From Nocardia uniformis NBRC 13702 (lineage in GTDB: Bacteria > Actinomycetota > Actinomycetes > Mycobacteriales > Mycobacteriaceae), in assembly GCF_001613345.1 (NCBI RefSeq), contig NZ_BDCE01000044.1, forward strand, positions 121,750 through 185,749: a stretch of 64,000 nt of DNA. Reading direction: 5' to 3'. Both the position numbers and the translations under genes were made by a program. Positions within the stretch are counted from its first letter, which is position 1; every line of letters starts with the position of its first letter. The notes under the pieces were generated by a model. It was not told the origin of the DNA, did no database searches, and saw only the letters and a program-made list of their open reading frames with translations. Positions 9,038-15,888 of this stretch are shown piece by piece.

Positions 9038-10012
9038 CTACGGTGCTTCTTGCTGCGCGCTGCCGTCCTGACCAGTGCTGGTGATAGTGGTCGATAGGTC
9101 TGTCTCATCCGCGCGACCCGCGTCCCCGGGCCGCATCGCTGCCCAGTCGCGGATCGCGGCGACGAACTCCTCGGGTGCGTCGGATTCCACGTAGGTGCCG
9201 GCGCCTTCGACGATCACGGTCTTGTGGTCGGGGAAGGTCGCTTCCAGACGCTCGCGCTCCTGGGGGCGGAAGGCGATATCGGCGTCACCCCACACGATCA
9301 ATGCCGGCAGGTCAGCGATGTCAGCGAGGCCGGTCTCGACCTCGGCGCAGAAAGCCCGGCTGGTTAGGAACCGGCCGGGGAGCACAGCGGAGGCCTGGCG
9401 CCGCCCGGGGGTGTCCAGCGCCCGGCGGTAGTGGAACATCTCGGCCGCGGTCGGCTTCCGCCTTCGGTGGCCGGTCGGGATGAACGTGTTGACGAGCAGG
9501 TTGAACCGCCGGACCAGGAAGCGGCCGGGAGGTCCGCCGAGGGCGCGAGAGAAGGCCTCGTAGTAGAGGACGCCGTTGACCGGCCAAGCCCAGGTGTTGG
9601 CGAGCACCAGCCGATCGAAGACGCCCGGCCGCCGCTGCACGACCGCCAGGCCGATCAGACCGCCCCAGTCCTGCCCGACCAGCGTGACCCCCTCGAGGCC
9701 GAGCGCGTCGACAAACCCGGTGACCACATCTGCGTGCTCCTCGGGCAGGAAACGGTAGCCGGGCCTCGGCGTCGACAGCCCGAAGCCCGGGTAGTCGAGG
9801 GCGACGCACCGGAAGTCGTCGCGCAGCGCTCTGATCACATCACGCCAGAGGAACGACCAAGTCGGATTGCCGTGCAGGAATAGCAAAGTGGGGCCCGAGC
9901 CCTCGTCGAGGTAGTGCACGCTGTGCCCGTCGATATCGACGAAGCGGCTCTCGAACGGGAACAGGGCGTCGTCGACCCAGGCGGGCCGCGCGCTCTCGGT
10001 GGAATCGGCCAC
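9038..10012 (-). CDS. Haloalkane dehalogenase-like alpha/beta hydrolase, catalytic His replaced
   Basis: GTG at 10012 has AGAGGAG five bases upstream. The 324-residue protein matches haloalkane dehalogenases: LFLHGNPTWSFLWR (oxyanion hole and halide-binding Asn49), ALDYPGFGLS, nucleophile elbow VGQDWGG with Asp115 and halide-binding Trp116, and WGDADIAF near the third acid. Where the family has GAGHxxxEDAPEE, this protein reads GAGTYVESDAPEE, so the catalytic base is Thr273 rather than His. It may be inactive, use another residue, or stop at the ester intermediate. An unusual Thr/Gln-rich tail follows. A 21-bp inverted repeat lies 50 bp upstream of the start. Confidence 0.82.
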   Translation of the reverse strand: MADSTESARPAWVDDALFPFESRFVDIDGHSVHYLDEGSGPTLLFLHGNPTWSFLWRDVIRALRDDFRCVALDYPGFGLSTPRPGYRFLPEEHADVVTGFVDALGLEGVTLVGQDWGGLIGLAVVQRRPGVFDRLVLANTWAWPVNGVLYYEAFSRALGGPPGRFLVRRFNLLVNTFIPTGHRRRKPTAAEMFHYRRALDTPGRRQASAVLPGRFLTSRAFCAEVETGLADIADLPALIVWGDADIAFRPQERERLEATFPDHKTVIVEGAGTYVESDAPEEFVAAIRDWAAMRPGDAGRADETDLSTTITSTGQDGSAQQEAP

Positions 10013-10061
10013 GATGGCTCCTCTTCGACTCGGCCCACTGGGCTGCTTGAATATTGCATAT

Positions 10062-10082
10062 ACACTTGAGAAATTCAAGTGT
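10062..10082. promoter_or_regulatory. Perfect 21-bp inverted repeat, probable operator
   Basis: The arms ACACTTGA and TCAAGTGT are separated by five bases. The repeat lies 50 bp upstream of the hydrolase start. On the minus strand a TTGAAT that could act as -35 lies inside it, and AT-rich TATATGCAATATT follows, so a bound protein would block the promoter. No regulator gene is adjacent. Confidence 0.6.
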
Positions 10083-10184
10083 GGATCCATCGGCGCGGAG
10101 ACCGGTACGCCGGTCAGGTGGGCGCGGTCCGGTGCAGATCGCGCAGCGCTGCGGCCGACGCCTCGCCCGAACGTATGCAATGCC

Positions 10185-10262
10185 GCGTTGCGCGCTGATC
10201 GAACGGCCATGCCTTTTGACCGAAGGTCAATGGGCTGAGGACATCTCGGAATCAGCGATGCA
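10185..10262. repeat. Dispersed intergenic repeat, copy R1
   Basis: This segment holds GCGCTGATCGAACGGCCAT, then CCGAAGGTCAATGGGCTGAGG and ACATCTCGGAATCAGCGATG. It aligns with copies near 32.43-32.51, 37.05-37.11, 38.29-38.37 and 5.26-5.31 kb. It sits in the 318-bp gap between the hydrolase start and the CoaD stop. Confidence 0.6.
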
Positions 10263-10330
10263 CCGACAGGCCGAAGAGAGGGCGCGCCCGCACTATCGAG
10301 GAGGGGTAGGGAGCTGGTGAGTGGCTGCCG

Positions 10331-10807
10331 CTACCCTTCCGCCAGTCGCTTCAGTAGTCGGCCGTGCGCACCCACCGGCAGCAGGTCGGTTATGTCGCCA
10401 CCCGACGTGGCGACCTCCTTGGCCAACGAACTGGACAGGAACCCGTAGGTCGGGTCGCTGGTGATGAAGCACGTGTCCACGACGGTGAGCGTGTGGTGCG
10501 TCCGCGCCATGGGCAGTTCGTAGTCGAAGTCGCCGCAGCGCAACCCCTTCACAATCGCGGTGATTCCCTGCTCGCGCGCGAAGTCCACCAGCAGCCCCTG
10601 CCAGGACGCCACCCGCACGTTACCGATGTGGGCGGTGGCCTCGCGCAGCATCTCGATGCGCTCGTCGATGGTGAACATCGTCTTCTTGTTCGTGTTGACC
10701 ATGACCGTGACCACGAGCTCGTCGAACTGGGCTGCCGCCCGCTCGAACACGTTGATATGGCCGTTTGTCGCCGGGTCGAAAGACCCGGTGCACAGGGCTT
10801 TTGACAT
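10331..10807 (-). CDS. coaD: Pantetheine-phosphate adenylyltransferase-like protein (CoaD family)
   Basis: A 158-residue nucleotidyltransferase. It has the ATP site SFDPATNGH at residues 9-17 (HxGH-type motif), the INVFERAAAQFDELVV helix, IVKGLR and the C-terminal FLSSSLAKEVA signature. CoaD adds AMP to 4'-phosphopantetheine to give dephospho-CoA. The copy is divergent: KGLRCGDFDYE is one residue shorter than the usual KGLRxxxDFxYE, and MARTHHTL replaces the usual MAxMN. It is not in the usual actinobacterial neighbourhood (recG/rsmD/rpmF), so it may be a second copy or a changed relative. ATG at 10807 directly follows an in-frame tandem repeat. Confidence 0.82.
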   Translation of the reverse strand: MSKALCTGSFDPATNGHINVFERAAAQFDELVVTVMVNTNKKTMFTIDERIEMLREATAHIGNVRVASWQGLLVDFAREQGITAIVKGLRCGDFDYELPMARTHHTLTVVDTCFITSDPTYGFLSSSLAKEVATSGGDITDLLPVGAHGRLLKRLAEG

Positions 10808-10808
10808 G

Positions 10809-10844
10809 GACAGAAGGTACACCGACGACAGAAGGTACACCGAC
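10809..10844. repeat. 18-bp perfect tandem duplication abutting the coaD start
   Basis: The unit GACAGAAGGTACACCGAC occurs twice without a gap, ending two bases before the coaD ATG on the minus strand. Read in frame it would encode SVYLLS twice, so it either lengthens the N-terminus from an upstream start or repeats the 5' untranslated region. No good ribosome binding site lies between it and the ATG. Confidence 0.8.
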
Positions 10845-10901
10845 GGCGTAGAGGCGGGGCGGCGCGCGAGTCTGGCGCTATGGCGCATGTGGCAGGTGGG
10901 C

Positions 10902-11126
10902 TCAGCCCCAGGGGCAGTGGACTCCGCCGCCGGATAGCGAGCGCAGGAAGCACAGCAGATATGCCGGATCGAGCAAGCCGGAACCGTACGGATCGAGCAC
11001 TTCGACCGCCCGCGCGCCCGGCACCCCCTCCGGCCCGCTCGCGGCCGCAACACCGGGGGCAGCACCCAGAGCGGCCACGGCGGCAATCGCTACAACGGCA
11101 ACAGCATTCGACACTCTACGACTCAT
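10902..11126 (-). CDS. Small exported protein, unknown function
   Basis: ATG at 11126 has AGGAG seven bases upstream. The 74-residue product has a signal peptide (MSRRVSNAVAVVAIAAVAALG to VAAAS) and a short mature part with EVLDPYGSGLLDPAYLLCFLRSL and two Cys near the C-terminus that could form a disulfide. It precedes coaD on the same strand but with a 94-bp gap. No family recognised. Confidence 0.65.
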   Translation of the reverse strand: MSRRVSNAVAVVAIAAVAALGAAPGVAAASGPEGVPGARAVEVLDPYGSGLLDPAYLLCFLRSLSGGGVHCPWG

Positions 11127-11449
11127 CAGCAATCTCCTGGTTTACGCGATGTAGCACCCAATCCTTACACCTCGCCCCTAACCTTTTCATCCCCTCAATT
11201 CCTGGGTCTGTACCGCTGAACGTCACGGAGCAGAGAAGGGCCCGTCCGAAATCGCTGTGACGTCGGCGCTGGCGGTGCTCGCGCTCGCGTGCGTCACCGC
11301 GCAACCCGCTCATGTCGGCTGAACCGCTGCGCACGCACGATCTCCGACGTACAGCCCAACACTGTCCGGGGCATGAGCCGAGCTACTGGCTGCAACTGCG
11401 CCGCAGTGGCTCCGAGGTGAGCACTGCGGCTTCGGGGGGCGAGCCGTGC
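11127..11449. other. 323-bp gap without a recognisable gene
   Basis: The part next to 11126 should hold the promoter of the small exported protein. The remainder contains only short frames in other registers with no protein-like pattern. I see no RNA gene or repeat here. Confidence 0.4.
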
Positions 11450-12745
11450 CTATCCGGGAAAGGGACGCAACGGTCGGGCGGGTGTCACATGGTGGCAGTG
11501 CACGATGATGTCGAATAATTCTCGGGCGGATCCGCCGGTCATGTAGTGGCCGTCGTCGGTGTCGTAGTTGCGGCCGATCATTCTGAATTCGGCTGTGCGG
11601 GAAAGCCAGTCGGTCACCGCCGCAGGTTGGTCGGCCGACAGGTCCAGCAGATAGTAGTTGTGGCCGACCGAGCCCAGCATCGCCTCGAACAATCGTGGTG
11701 AGGCCTCCGGTACGTGCACGCGATTTCGGCCTTCGAAGGTGGCCAGGTCGCCCTCGTGGAAGGTGAGCCCGACCGACCTGTAGCCCGGTCCGAGACGGTC
11801 ACGCAGGTAGCTGCCCGCGCTAGGGGACACGTCGGCCGGGTTCGGCGGAAAACCCCGGTGGCGGGCATTGGCGGTGTGGGAGCTGGACGACCAGAACAGC
11901 ACCTTCCGACCGCTGTGGCGGTACCACCATTCGACGTTCTCGGCGAACGCTGCTTCGTAGTAGGCCATGTTCAAAGGGTCGTCGGGTGTGCTGTCGTGAT
12001 CGTGCAGTTCGTGGAACTGCACGATCACCCGCGCGGCCTGCAGCGCCCACCCGGACTCACCATGGTCGGCTGCGACATTCGCGACCAGCCGGTAGGCGTC
12101 GCGTACCCGCTCGACCCTGCCCGAACGATCGGGTAGACCGCGGAAATGGTCGACATGGGCGTCGATATCCCCGCTGGGCAACGCATCGGCGTACAGCTCC
12201 GCCAGGTCGGCCACCCGGTCGGCAGCGACCTCCCGCATGTACTCCACCACGGTGTCGTAGGCACGGTGGTCGACCGCGTGCGGGCTCACTCCCACCACCC
12301 GCACCGGGTCCGCGGGATGGTCCTGATTGAAGTCACGTACCCACCGAATCAGGGCGAGCACCTCCTCGGTAGCGGCGAAAGCCTCGGCCTCACCGAGAAT
12401 TTCGCGTGGATCTCCGATACCGGTGCGCACGAACGCGTCCAAACGCAGACCCAGCGTCCAGTCCTGATCCAAGGCGATGACCCGGAACCCGGCCTCGCCG
12501 ACCAGCAGGCGGGCGATGCGGTCCTGTAGCGCGAACACCTCGTGCGCGCCGCGCGTGCCGCCCCCATAGCCCACCACCGGCGCATCGGCCACCATCTCCA
12601 CCAGTGGCCGTAGATCATCGCGCGGTGCCGACGGCCGCACCGTCACCAACGGCCGCGCCGCCCGGCCAATCCACTGCCGGACGGTCAACTCTTCCAGCGA
12701 CGGCGTCACGCGGTCGCCTTGCCCTTCGGCATTCGAGAACTCCAT
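11450..12745 (-). CDS. Erythromycin-esterase family protein with altered active site
   Basis: About 431 residues from ATG 12745; a GTG at 12772 is also in frame. The fold is recognisable from GAHEVFALQDRIARLLV, FRVIALDQDWTLGLRLDAFV, ALIRWVRDFNQDHP and a late KVLFWSSSSHTANA. EreA/EreB-type enzymes carry GExTHGxxE near the front and WAHNxH late. Here these read GGGTRGAHE and WSSSSH, so the front Glu and His (the general base) and the first late His are missing. It is therefore unlikely to open macrolide rings by the known mechanism. The coding region contains a perfect 33-bp palindrome. Confidence 0.72.
   Translation of the reverse strand: MEFSNAEGQGDRVTPSLEELTVRQWIGRAARPLVTVRPSAPRDDLRPLVEMVADAPVVGYGGGTRGAHEVFALQDRIARLLVGEAGFRVIALDQDWTLGLRLDAFVRTGIGDPREILGEAEAFAATEEVLALIRWVRDFNQDHPADPVRVVGVSPHAVDHRAYDTVVEYMREVAADRVADLAELYADALPSGDIDAHVDHFRGLPDRSGRVERVRDAYRLVANVAADHGESGWALQAARVIVQFHELHDHDSTPDDPLNMAYYEAAFAENVEWWYRHSGRKVLFWSSSSHTANARHRGFPPNPADVSPSAGSYLRDRLGPGYRSVGLTFHEGDLATFEGRNRVHVPEASPRLFEAMLGSVGHNYYLLDLSADQPAAVTDWLSRTAEFRMIGRNYDTDDGHYMTGGSARELFDIIVHCHHVTPARPLRPFPG
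11996..12028. repeat. Perfect 33-bp palindrome inside the erythromycin-esterase-like gene
   Basis: GTGATCGTGCAGTTC and GAACTGCACGATCAC flank a GTG loop with no mismatch, over codons for VIVQFHELHDHD. The RNA would form a 15-bp stem in mid-gene. It may be chance codon use, but the arms are long. Confidence 0.8.
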
Positions 12746-12869
12746 GACAACACTCTGAAACCCAAACCGCACTTCAGGTCAATAGGCACTATCCGTGCAG
12801 CAGTCCCCTCCACAGTCGACGCTGCGGCTGCACGCATCCCCCAGCTCACTCCAAACCGAGCTATACCCA

Positions 12870-13276
12870 TCCGAAAAGCCGCGACCCACGGTATCGGATT
12901 CGTCGCCTATTCCCCGCTGGCGCGCGGATTCCTCACCGGCACAGCGAAACCGGCCCGCGACTACGATCGCACCGACTTCCGCACCCTCATGCCCTGGTGG
13001 CACGCCGACAACTATGACGCCAACGCGCACATCATCGGTCAGCTCACCGAACTCGCTACCGCCGAAGGCGTCACCGTCTCACAGCTGGCGTTGGCCTGGA
13101 CTCTCGCGCAACGCGACTACATCGTCCCGATTCCGGGCTCCCGCAACCCCGACCGCGTCGCTCAAAACGTCGCAGCCAGCGATATTGCGCTTACCGCTGA
13201 GGATCTCGCGCGTATTGCCGCCATAGCTCCCGTCGGTGGACACGGTGGCCGGGGTACGCCGTCGCCATGGCTGTAG
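12870..13276 (+). pseudogene. Aldo/keto reductase, C-terminal remnant
   Basis: From about 12890 the frame reads GIGFVAYSPLARGFLTGT, then VTVSQLALAWTLAQRDYIVPIPGSR and RVAQNVAASDIALT. These are the C-terminal barrel strands and the NADPH-binding segment of an AKR. The first 180 or so residues, with the catalytic Asp-Tyr-Lys-His, are absent; upstream sequence is unrelated and runs into the esterase promoter. The fragment is probably untranslated. Confidence 0.8.
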
Positions 13277-13407
13277 CGGGATGGCTGCCCTGGGCAAGAC
13301 GCGCACTGCACTGCTGCTGATCGAGAAGGTGGCATGCGGTGGCTCGATCGCGCCTCGGAGTCATATTGCGGCCGAACGAACCGAGGTTGAGGCAGCCGGG
13401 CTTGGGC

Positions 13408-13725
13408 TCAGCTTGCTGCCGCTAGCACCCTCCACACCTTTCTGGAGCGTGAGCGGGCCTGCGGAGCCGCGGATTCGATTCGTCGGCGCGCTTCGTGAGC
13501 ACTGATCCGCAGCAAATCAGTCAGTAGCTCCACGGTGTCCTGATAGCCGGTGTCTGCGGCGAGGCCACGACGCTCGGCTTCGGAGACGGCCGCGCGCATG
13601 ACGGCATCCAGTCGCCTCCGGCGGCGTTCGGTTTCGACGAGGGTGCGCAGCAAGTCGACATCGGTCAGGTCCGGCCATCCTGGCGCTGGAGCACCCGGCG
13701 CCAGCGCGTTCGAATGTATGTTCAC
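13408..13725 (-). pseudogene. Truncated DUF222/13E12-family gene
   Basis: The frame opens at GTG 13725 and gives 105 residues. LLRTLVETERRRRRLDAVMRAAVSEAERRGLAADTGY and LLTDLLRISAHEARRRIESA are typical of the N-terminus of 13E12-repeat proteins, which are normally over 400 residues with a C-terminal HNH nuclease. Here the sequence breaks after about 90 family-like residues and ends in RSRSRKVWRVLAAAS. The upstream SOS box is retained. Confidence 0.75.
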
Positions 13726-14042
13726 GCGAGGCAGCTTACCTCGACATAGAACATATGTTCGACAATTCGCTTACTTGGCCTGAGTGTGCCGACGTCGCTG
13801 TCGGTGTGCTGTTCGGTGGCTTGCCGACGCGACGCATGCGTGATGGCAGCCATCGGAATCCGAACCGTAGAGCCGCGTCAGACGAGCCGCACGGCCGCGG
13901 TGCTGCCGGAAGCCGTACTCGACTGCCGAAGGCTCGGAGGCCCCTGGCTGGTGGTGGCGGTGAAGTCGGCCAGTCGATCGGTCGGGGCCGGTGGGGGTGA
14001 GGCGCAGTAGGTGTTCGCCATCGGTCGGCAGTGAGACGACTG
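13726..14042. other. 317-bp gap holding the SOS box and otherwise no gene
   Basis: Apart from the LexA-like site at 13747-13762 I see no supported gene. A plus frame from 13755 is long only because of GC bias and lacks a ribosome binding site. Confidence 0.4.
13747..13762. promoter_or_regulatory. LexA SOS box
   Basis: Read on the minus strand the site is TCGAACATATGTTCTA. It differs at one position from the mycobacterial LexA palindrome TCGAAC(N)4GTTCGA. It lies 22 bp upstream of the truncated 13E12 start. 13E12 genes in Mycobacterium tuberculosis are known members of the LexA regulon, so the pairing is expected. Confidence 0.75.
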
Positions 14043-14070
14043 AGCCCCACCCGGATCTCCGGGTGGGGCT
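14043..14070 (-). terminator. Hairpin terminator of the small exported protein gene
   Basis: AGCCCCACCCGG and CCGGGTGGGGCT form a perfect 12-bp stem with an ATCT loop, 21 bp beyond the stop codon at 14092. No T-run follows, which is common in high-GC actinobacteria. Confidence 0.7.
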
Positions 14071-14091
14071 GGATCGAGGTTGCGCGGTGAG

Positions 14092-14331
14092 CTACTTGAA
14101 CAGCCCGACTTTCAGATCGCTTTCGGTTGATGCTTCCGCACCGCGCTTGTTGACCGACGTATCGGCGCCAACGTTGGTGTTGACATCGACACCGGGTACG
14201 GAGACAGTCACGCTCGCGTCGCCGCCGAGATTCAGTCCTCCTCCGGCCATGGCGGGAGCGGCGCCCGCGATGGACAGGGTGGCTACAGCCGCGCTCGCGA
14301 CGGCGGTCTTCAGCAGAGTTGTGCGTTTCAT
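14092..14331 (-). CDS. Small exported Gly/Ser/Val-rich protein
   Basis: ATG at 14331 is preceded by AGGAGGA at a spacing of seven. The 79-residue product has a signal peptide (MKRTTLLKTAVASAAVATLS to APAMA) and a mature part of alternating Val/Asp/Asn/Thr (GGDASVTVSVPGVDVNTNVG), which suggests short beta strands. No family is assigned. It has its own promoter region and terminator. Confidence 0.7.
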   Translation of the reverse strand: MKRTTLLKTAVASAAVATLSIAGAAPAMAGGGLNLGGDASVTVSVPGVDVNTNVGADTSVNKRGAEASTESDLKVGLFK

Positions 14332-14734
14332 GATTGGTCCTCCTAGTGGGGGTCCCGGTTCCGATCCGGGTAGATCCAATTGCGATGCAAGAGGTGCGCA
14401 CTTCCTACTTCCCCGATAATCGGGGGCGCGGCGCGAGCCATTACAGAATGGTTGGAATTATTTCTGCGATATGCGCAATCCATCGCATCTATTTAATCAA
14501 GTGACCATTTGAATGGACGATTCAATTCTCGTGGGAGCGCGGGCGGAACCGAGGTTCGGCCAGTTCATTTGCCATTGGGACTGGGCACGAATCGCCATGC
14601 CGAACAGCCGAGCTGGAATATCGGGCCGTGGCGTCGGGCCGTTGGTTACCGGCAACCGTTGCCGCGCTGGGCAAATCCCGGAACCACCGAACACGAACTC
14701 TGACTAGTGAGTTTGTTGACGACGGTGGTCTGCC
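14332..14734. other. 403-bp gap, AT-rich promoter zone
   Basis: The part up to about 14520 is markedly AT-rich for this genome and likely carries the promoter of the gene at 14331. It contains a small inverted repeat CCCCGA-TAA-TCGGGG at 14411-14425. A plus frame from 14513 has no family features. No other feature seen. Confidence 0.4.
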
Positions 14735-15520
14735 GTGACCACCGGGCAAATCGGGTTGAGTGGTACCGGTGTGCCGGTGACCCACTGGTTTCGCGGGACG
14801 GTGAACCTGCATGATGGGCGCATGCTCCCCACTGACCAGCTGGTCCAGGCGGACCGTCGCCCAGCCGTGATCGACACGCCCCTCGGTGCTGTGCAGTTCT
14901 GCGTCGCACTCGGATCGGATGCGCTACCGGCCGCACCGGATGCCTTGTGGCGCTTGCCGAATGGGTCGCATCTGCATCGGTGGCGGCAGGGGAGTGCGAC
15001 GGTGGACCTGCTGATCGGAAGTATTGACGTTCCGGCGTGGGATGGCGGGGCGCCGGTGCCGGTGTGGGCTGGAATCTGGCAGGTGCAGGCGGGTGACGGG
15101 GTGCCCGGGCTGGTGGTGTCGGCGGAACTGACCGATTTGCCCGCTGACGCGTTCGGTGGTGCGGACCCCGGGGAATGCCTGGCGGCGGTGAGTGTCGAGA
15201 ACGAGCACTTCATGGTGTCGATCGGTGGCCCGGATTCCGAGCTGCTCGCCATGCAGGCCGCGGACGGCCGCCTGATGCCCGCCGACTGGGCGGACGTGCT
15301 GCCGCCCGACGGGGACGACACCGCCACCGAATACGGTGTGCGATATACGGATCCGGCTCGAGTCGCGTGGCATCTGCCGGGTCTGGTCGCCGCGGAGGTC
15401 GCTCGGCTGTGCATCGCGGTCGCCTGGTGCCCCCGCGATGATGATCGGCCCGCCGCCTGGTTCGCGGTCGATATCCCCCTCGACACCGCGTACCTCCAGC
15501 TCATTGCGGACCCGAGCTGA
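14735..15520 (+). CDS. Hypothetical protein, 261 residues
   Basis: A single long frame from GTG 14735, or from ATG 14822, which would remove the first 29 residues. It is a soluble acidic protein rich in Trp-containing short motifs (DALWRLPNGSHLHRWRQG, VPVWAGIWQVQAGDG, ARVAWHLPGLVAAEVARL, CIAVAWCPRDDDRPAAWFAVD). No signal peptide or transmembrane helix. I do not recognise the family. Codon use is typical of the genome and the frame is clean, so it is probably expressed. Confidence 0.6.
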   Translation: MTTGQIGLSGTGVPVTHWFRGTVNLHDGRMLPTDQLVQADRRPAVIDTPLGAVQFCVALGSDALPAAPDALWRLPNGSHLHRWRQGSATVDLLIGSIDVPAWDGGAPVPVWAGIWQVQAGDGVPGLVVSAELTDLPADAFGGADPGECLAAVSVENEHFMVSIGGPDSELLAMQAADGRLMPADWADVLPPDGDDTATEYGVRYTDPARVAWHLPGLVAAEVARLCIAVAWCPRDDDRPAAWFAVDIPLDTAYLQLIADPS

Positions 15521-15580
15521 TCGGCCACGGGCCAACTGGCCGCGAGGCGCGTTGTTCGCGGGGTCGGCACTGTGCGAGTG

Positions 15581-15653
15581 GGCCTAATCGTGCACTCGCC
15601 AGCTGTTCACGTCGATTTCGGACCGATTCGAGTGAATAATGCACGATTAGGCC
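15581..15653. repeat. 73-bp palindromic element, copy 1
   Basis: Perfect 14-bp terminal arms GGCCTAATCGTGCA and TGCACGATTAGGCC enclose 45 bp. The inner segment ATTTCGGACCGATTCGAG and the outer AGGCCGGATCACACG recur in the second copy at 40602-40673. It lies in the convergent gap between a plus-strand gene and the DUF397 gene, so it could also act as a bidirectional terminator. It resembles a MITE or REP element. Confidence 0.7.
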
Positions 15654-15699
15654 GGATCACACGCTCGAGTCGACGAAGCACCTTCAGTTGTGTTGCGGC

Positions 15700-15888
15700 T
15701 CAACGCTCCCAGATGCCGCTGGTTAGGAAGTCGTTCCACGCTTTGCCGCTGAAGAACAACTCGGGTCCACCGGGGTTCTTCGAGTCGCGTACACCGACTG
15801 CATCGTCAGCGTGGTACACCTCGACGCAGTCCTTCCCGGCATCAGATCTACTTGACTTATACCACTTGCCCTTCACCGGCTTGTTCAC
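15700..15888 (-). CDS. DUF397 protein
   Basis: A 62-residue protein with the DUF397 pattern WYKSSRSDAGKDCVEV, VGVRDSKNPGGPELFFSGKAW and a terminal hydrophobic patch. DUF397 proteins nearly always pair with an Scr1/WhiJ-like XRE regulator in actinobacteria and are thought to modulate it in developmental or defence-like control. Its ATG overlaps the stop of the regulator by 4 nt, so the two are translationally coupled. Confidence 0.93.
   Translation of the reverse strand: MNKPVKGKWYKSSRSDAGKDCVEVYHADDAVGVRDSKNPGGPELFFSGKAWNDFLTSGIWER

Noticed and set aside
13236..13505. Plus-strand 89-residue frame between the AKR remnant and the 13E12 remnant
   Set aside because: It overlaps both remnants, lacks a start signal and has no recognisable domain.
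14513..14707. Two overlapping 64-residue plus-strand frames upstream of the 261-residue hypothetical gene
   Set aside because: No ribosome binding site, no family pattern, composition follows GC bias; the region is better explained as promoter and spacer DNA.
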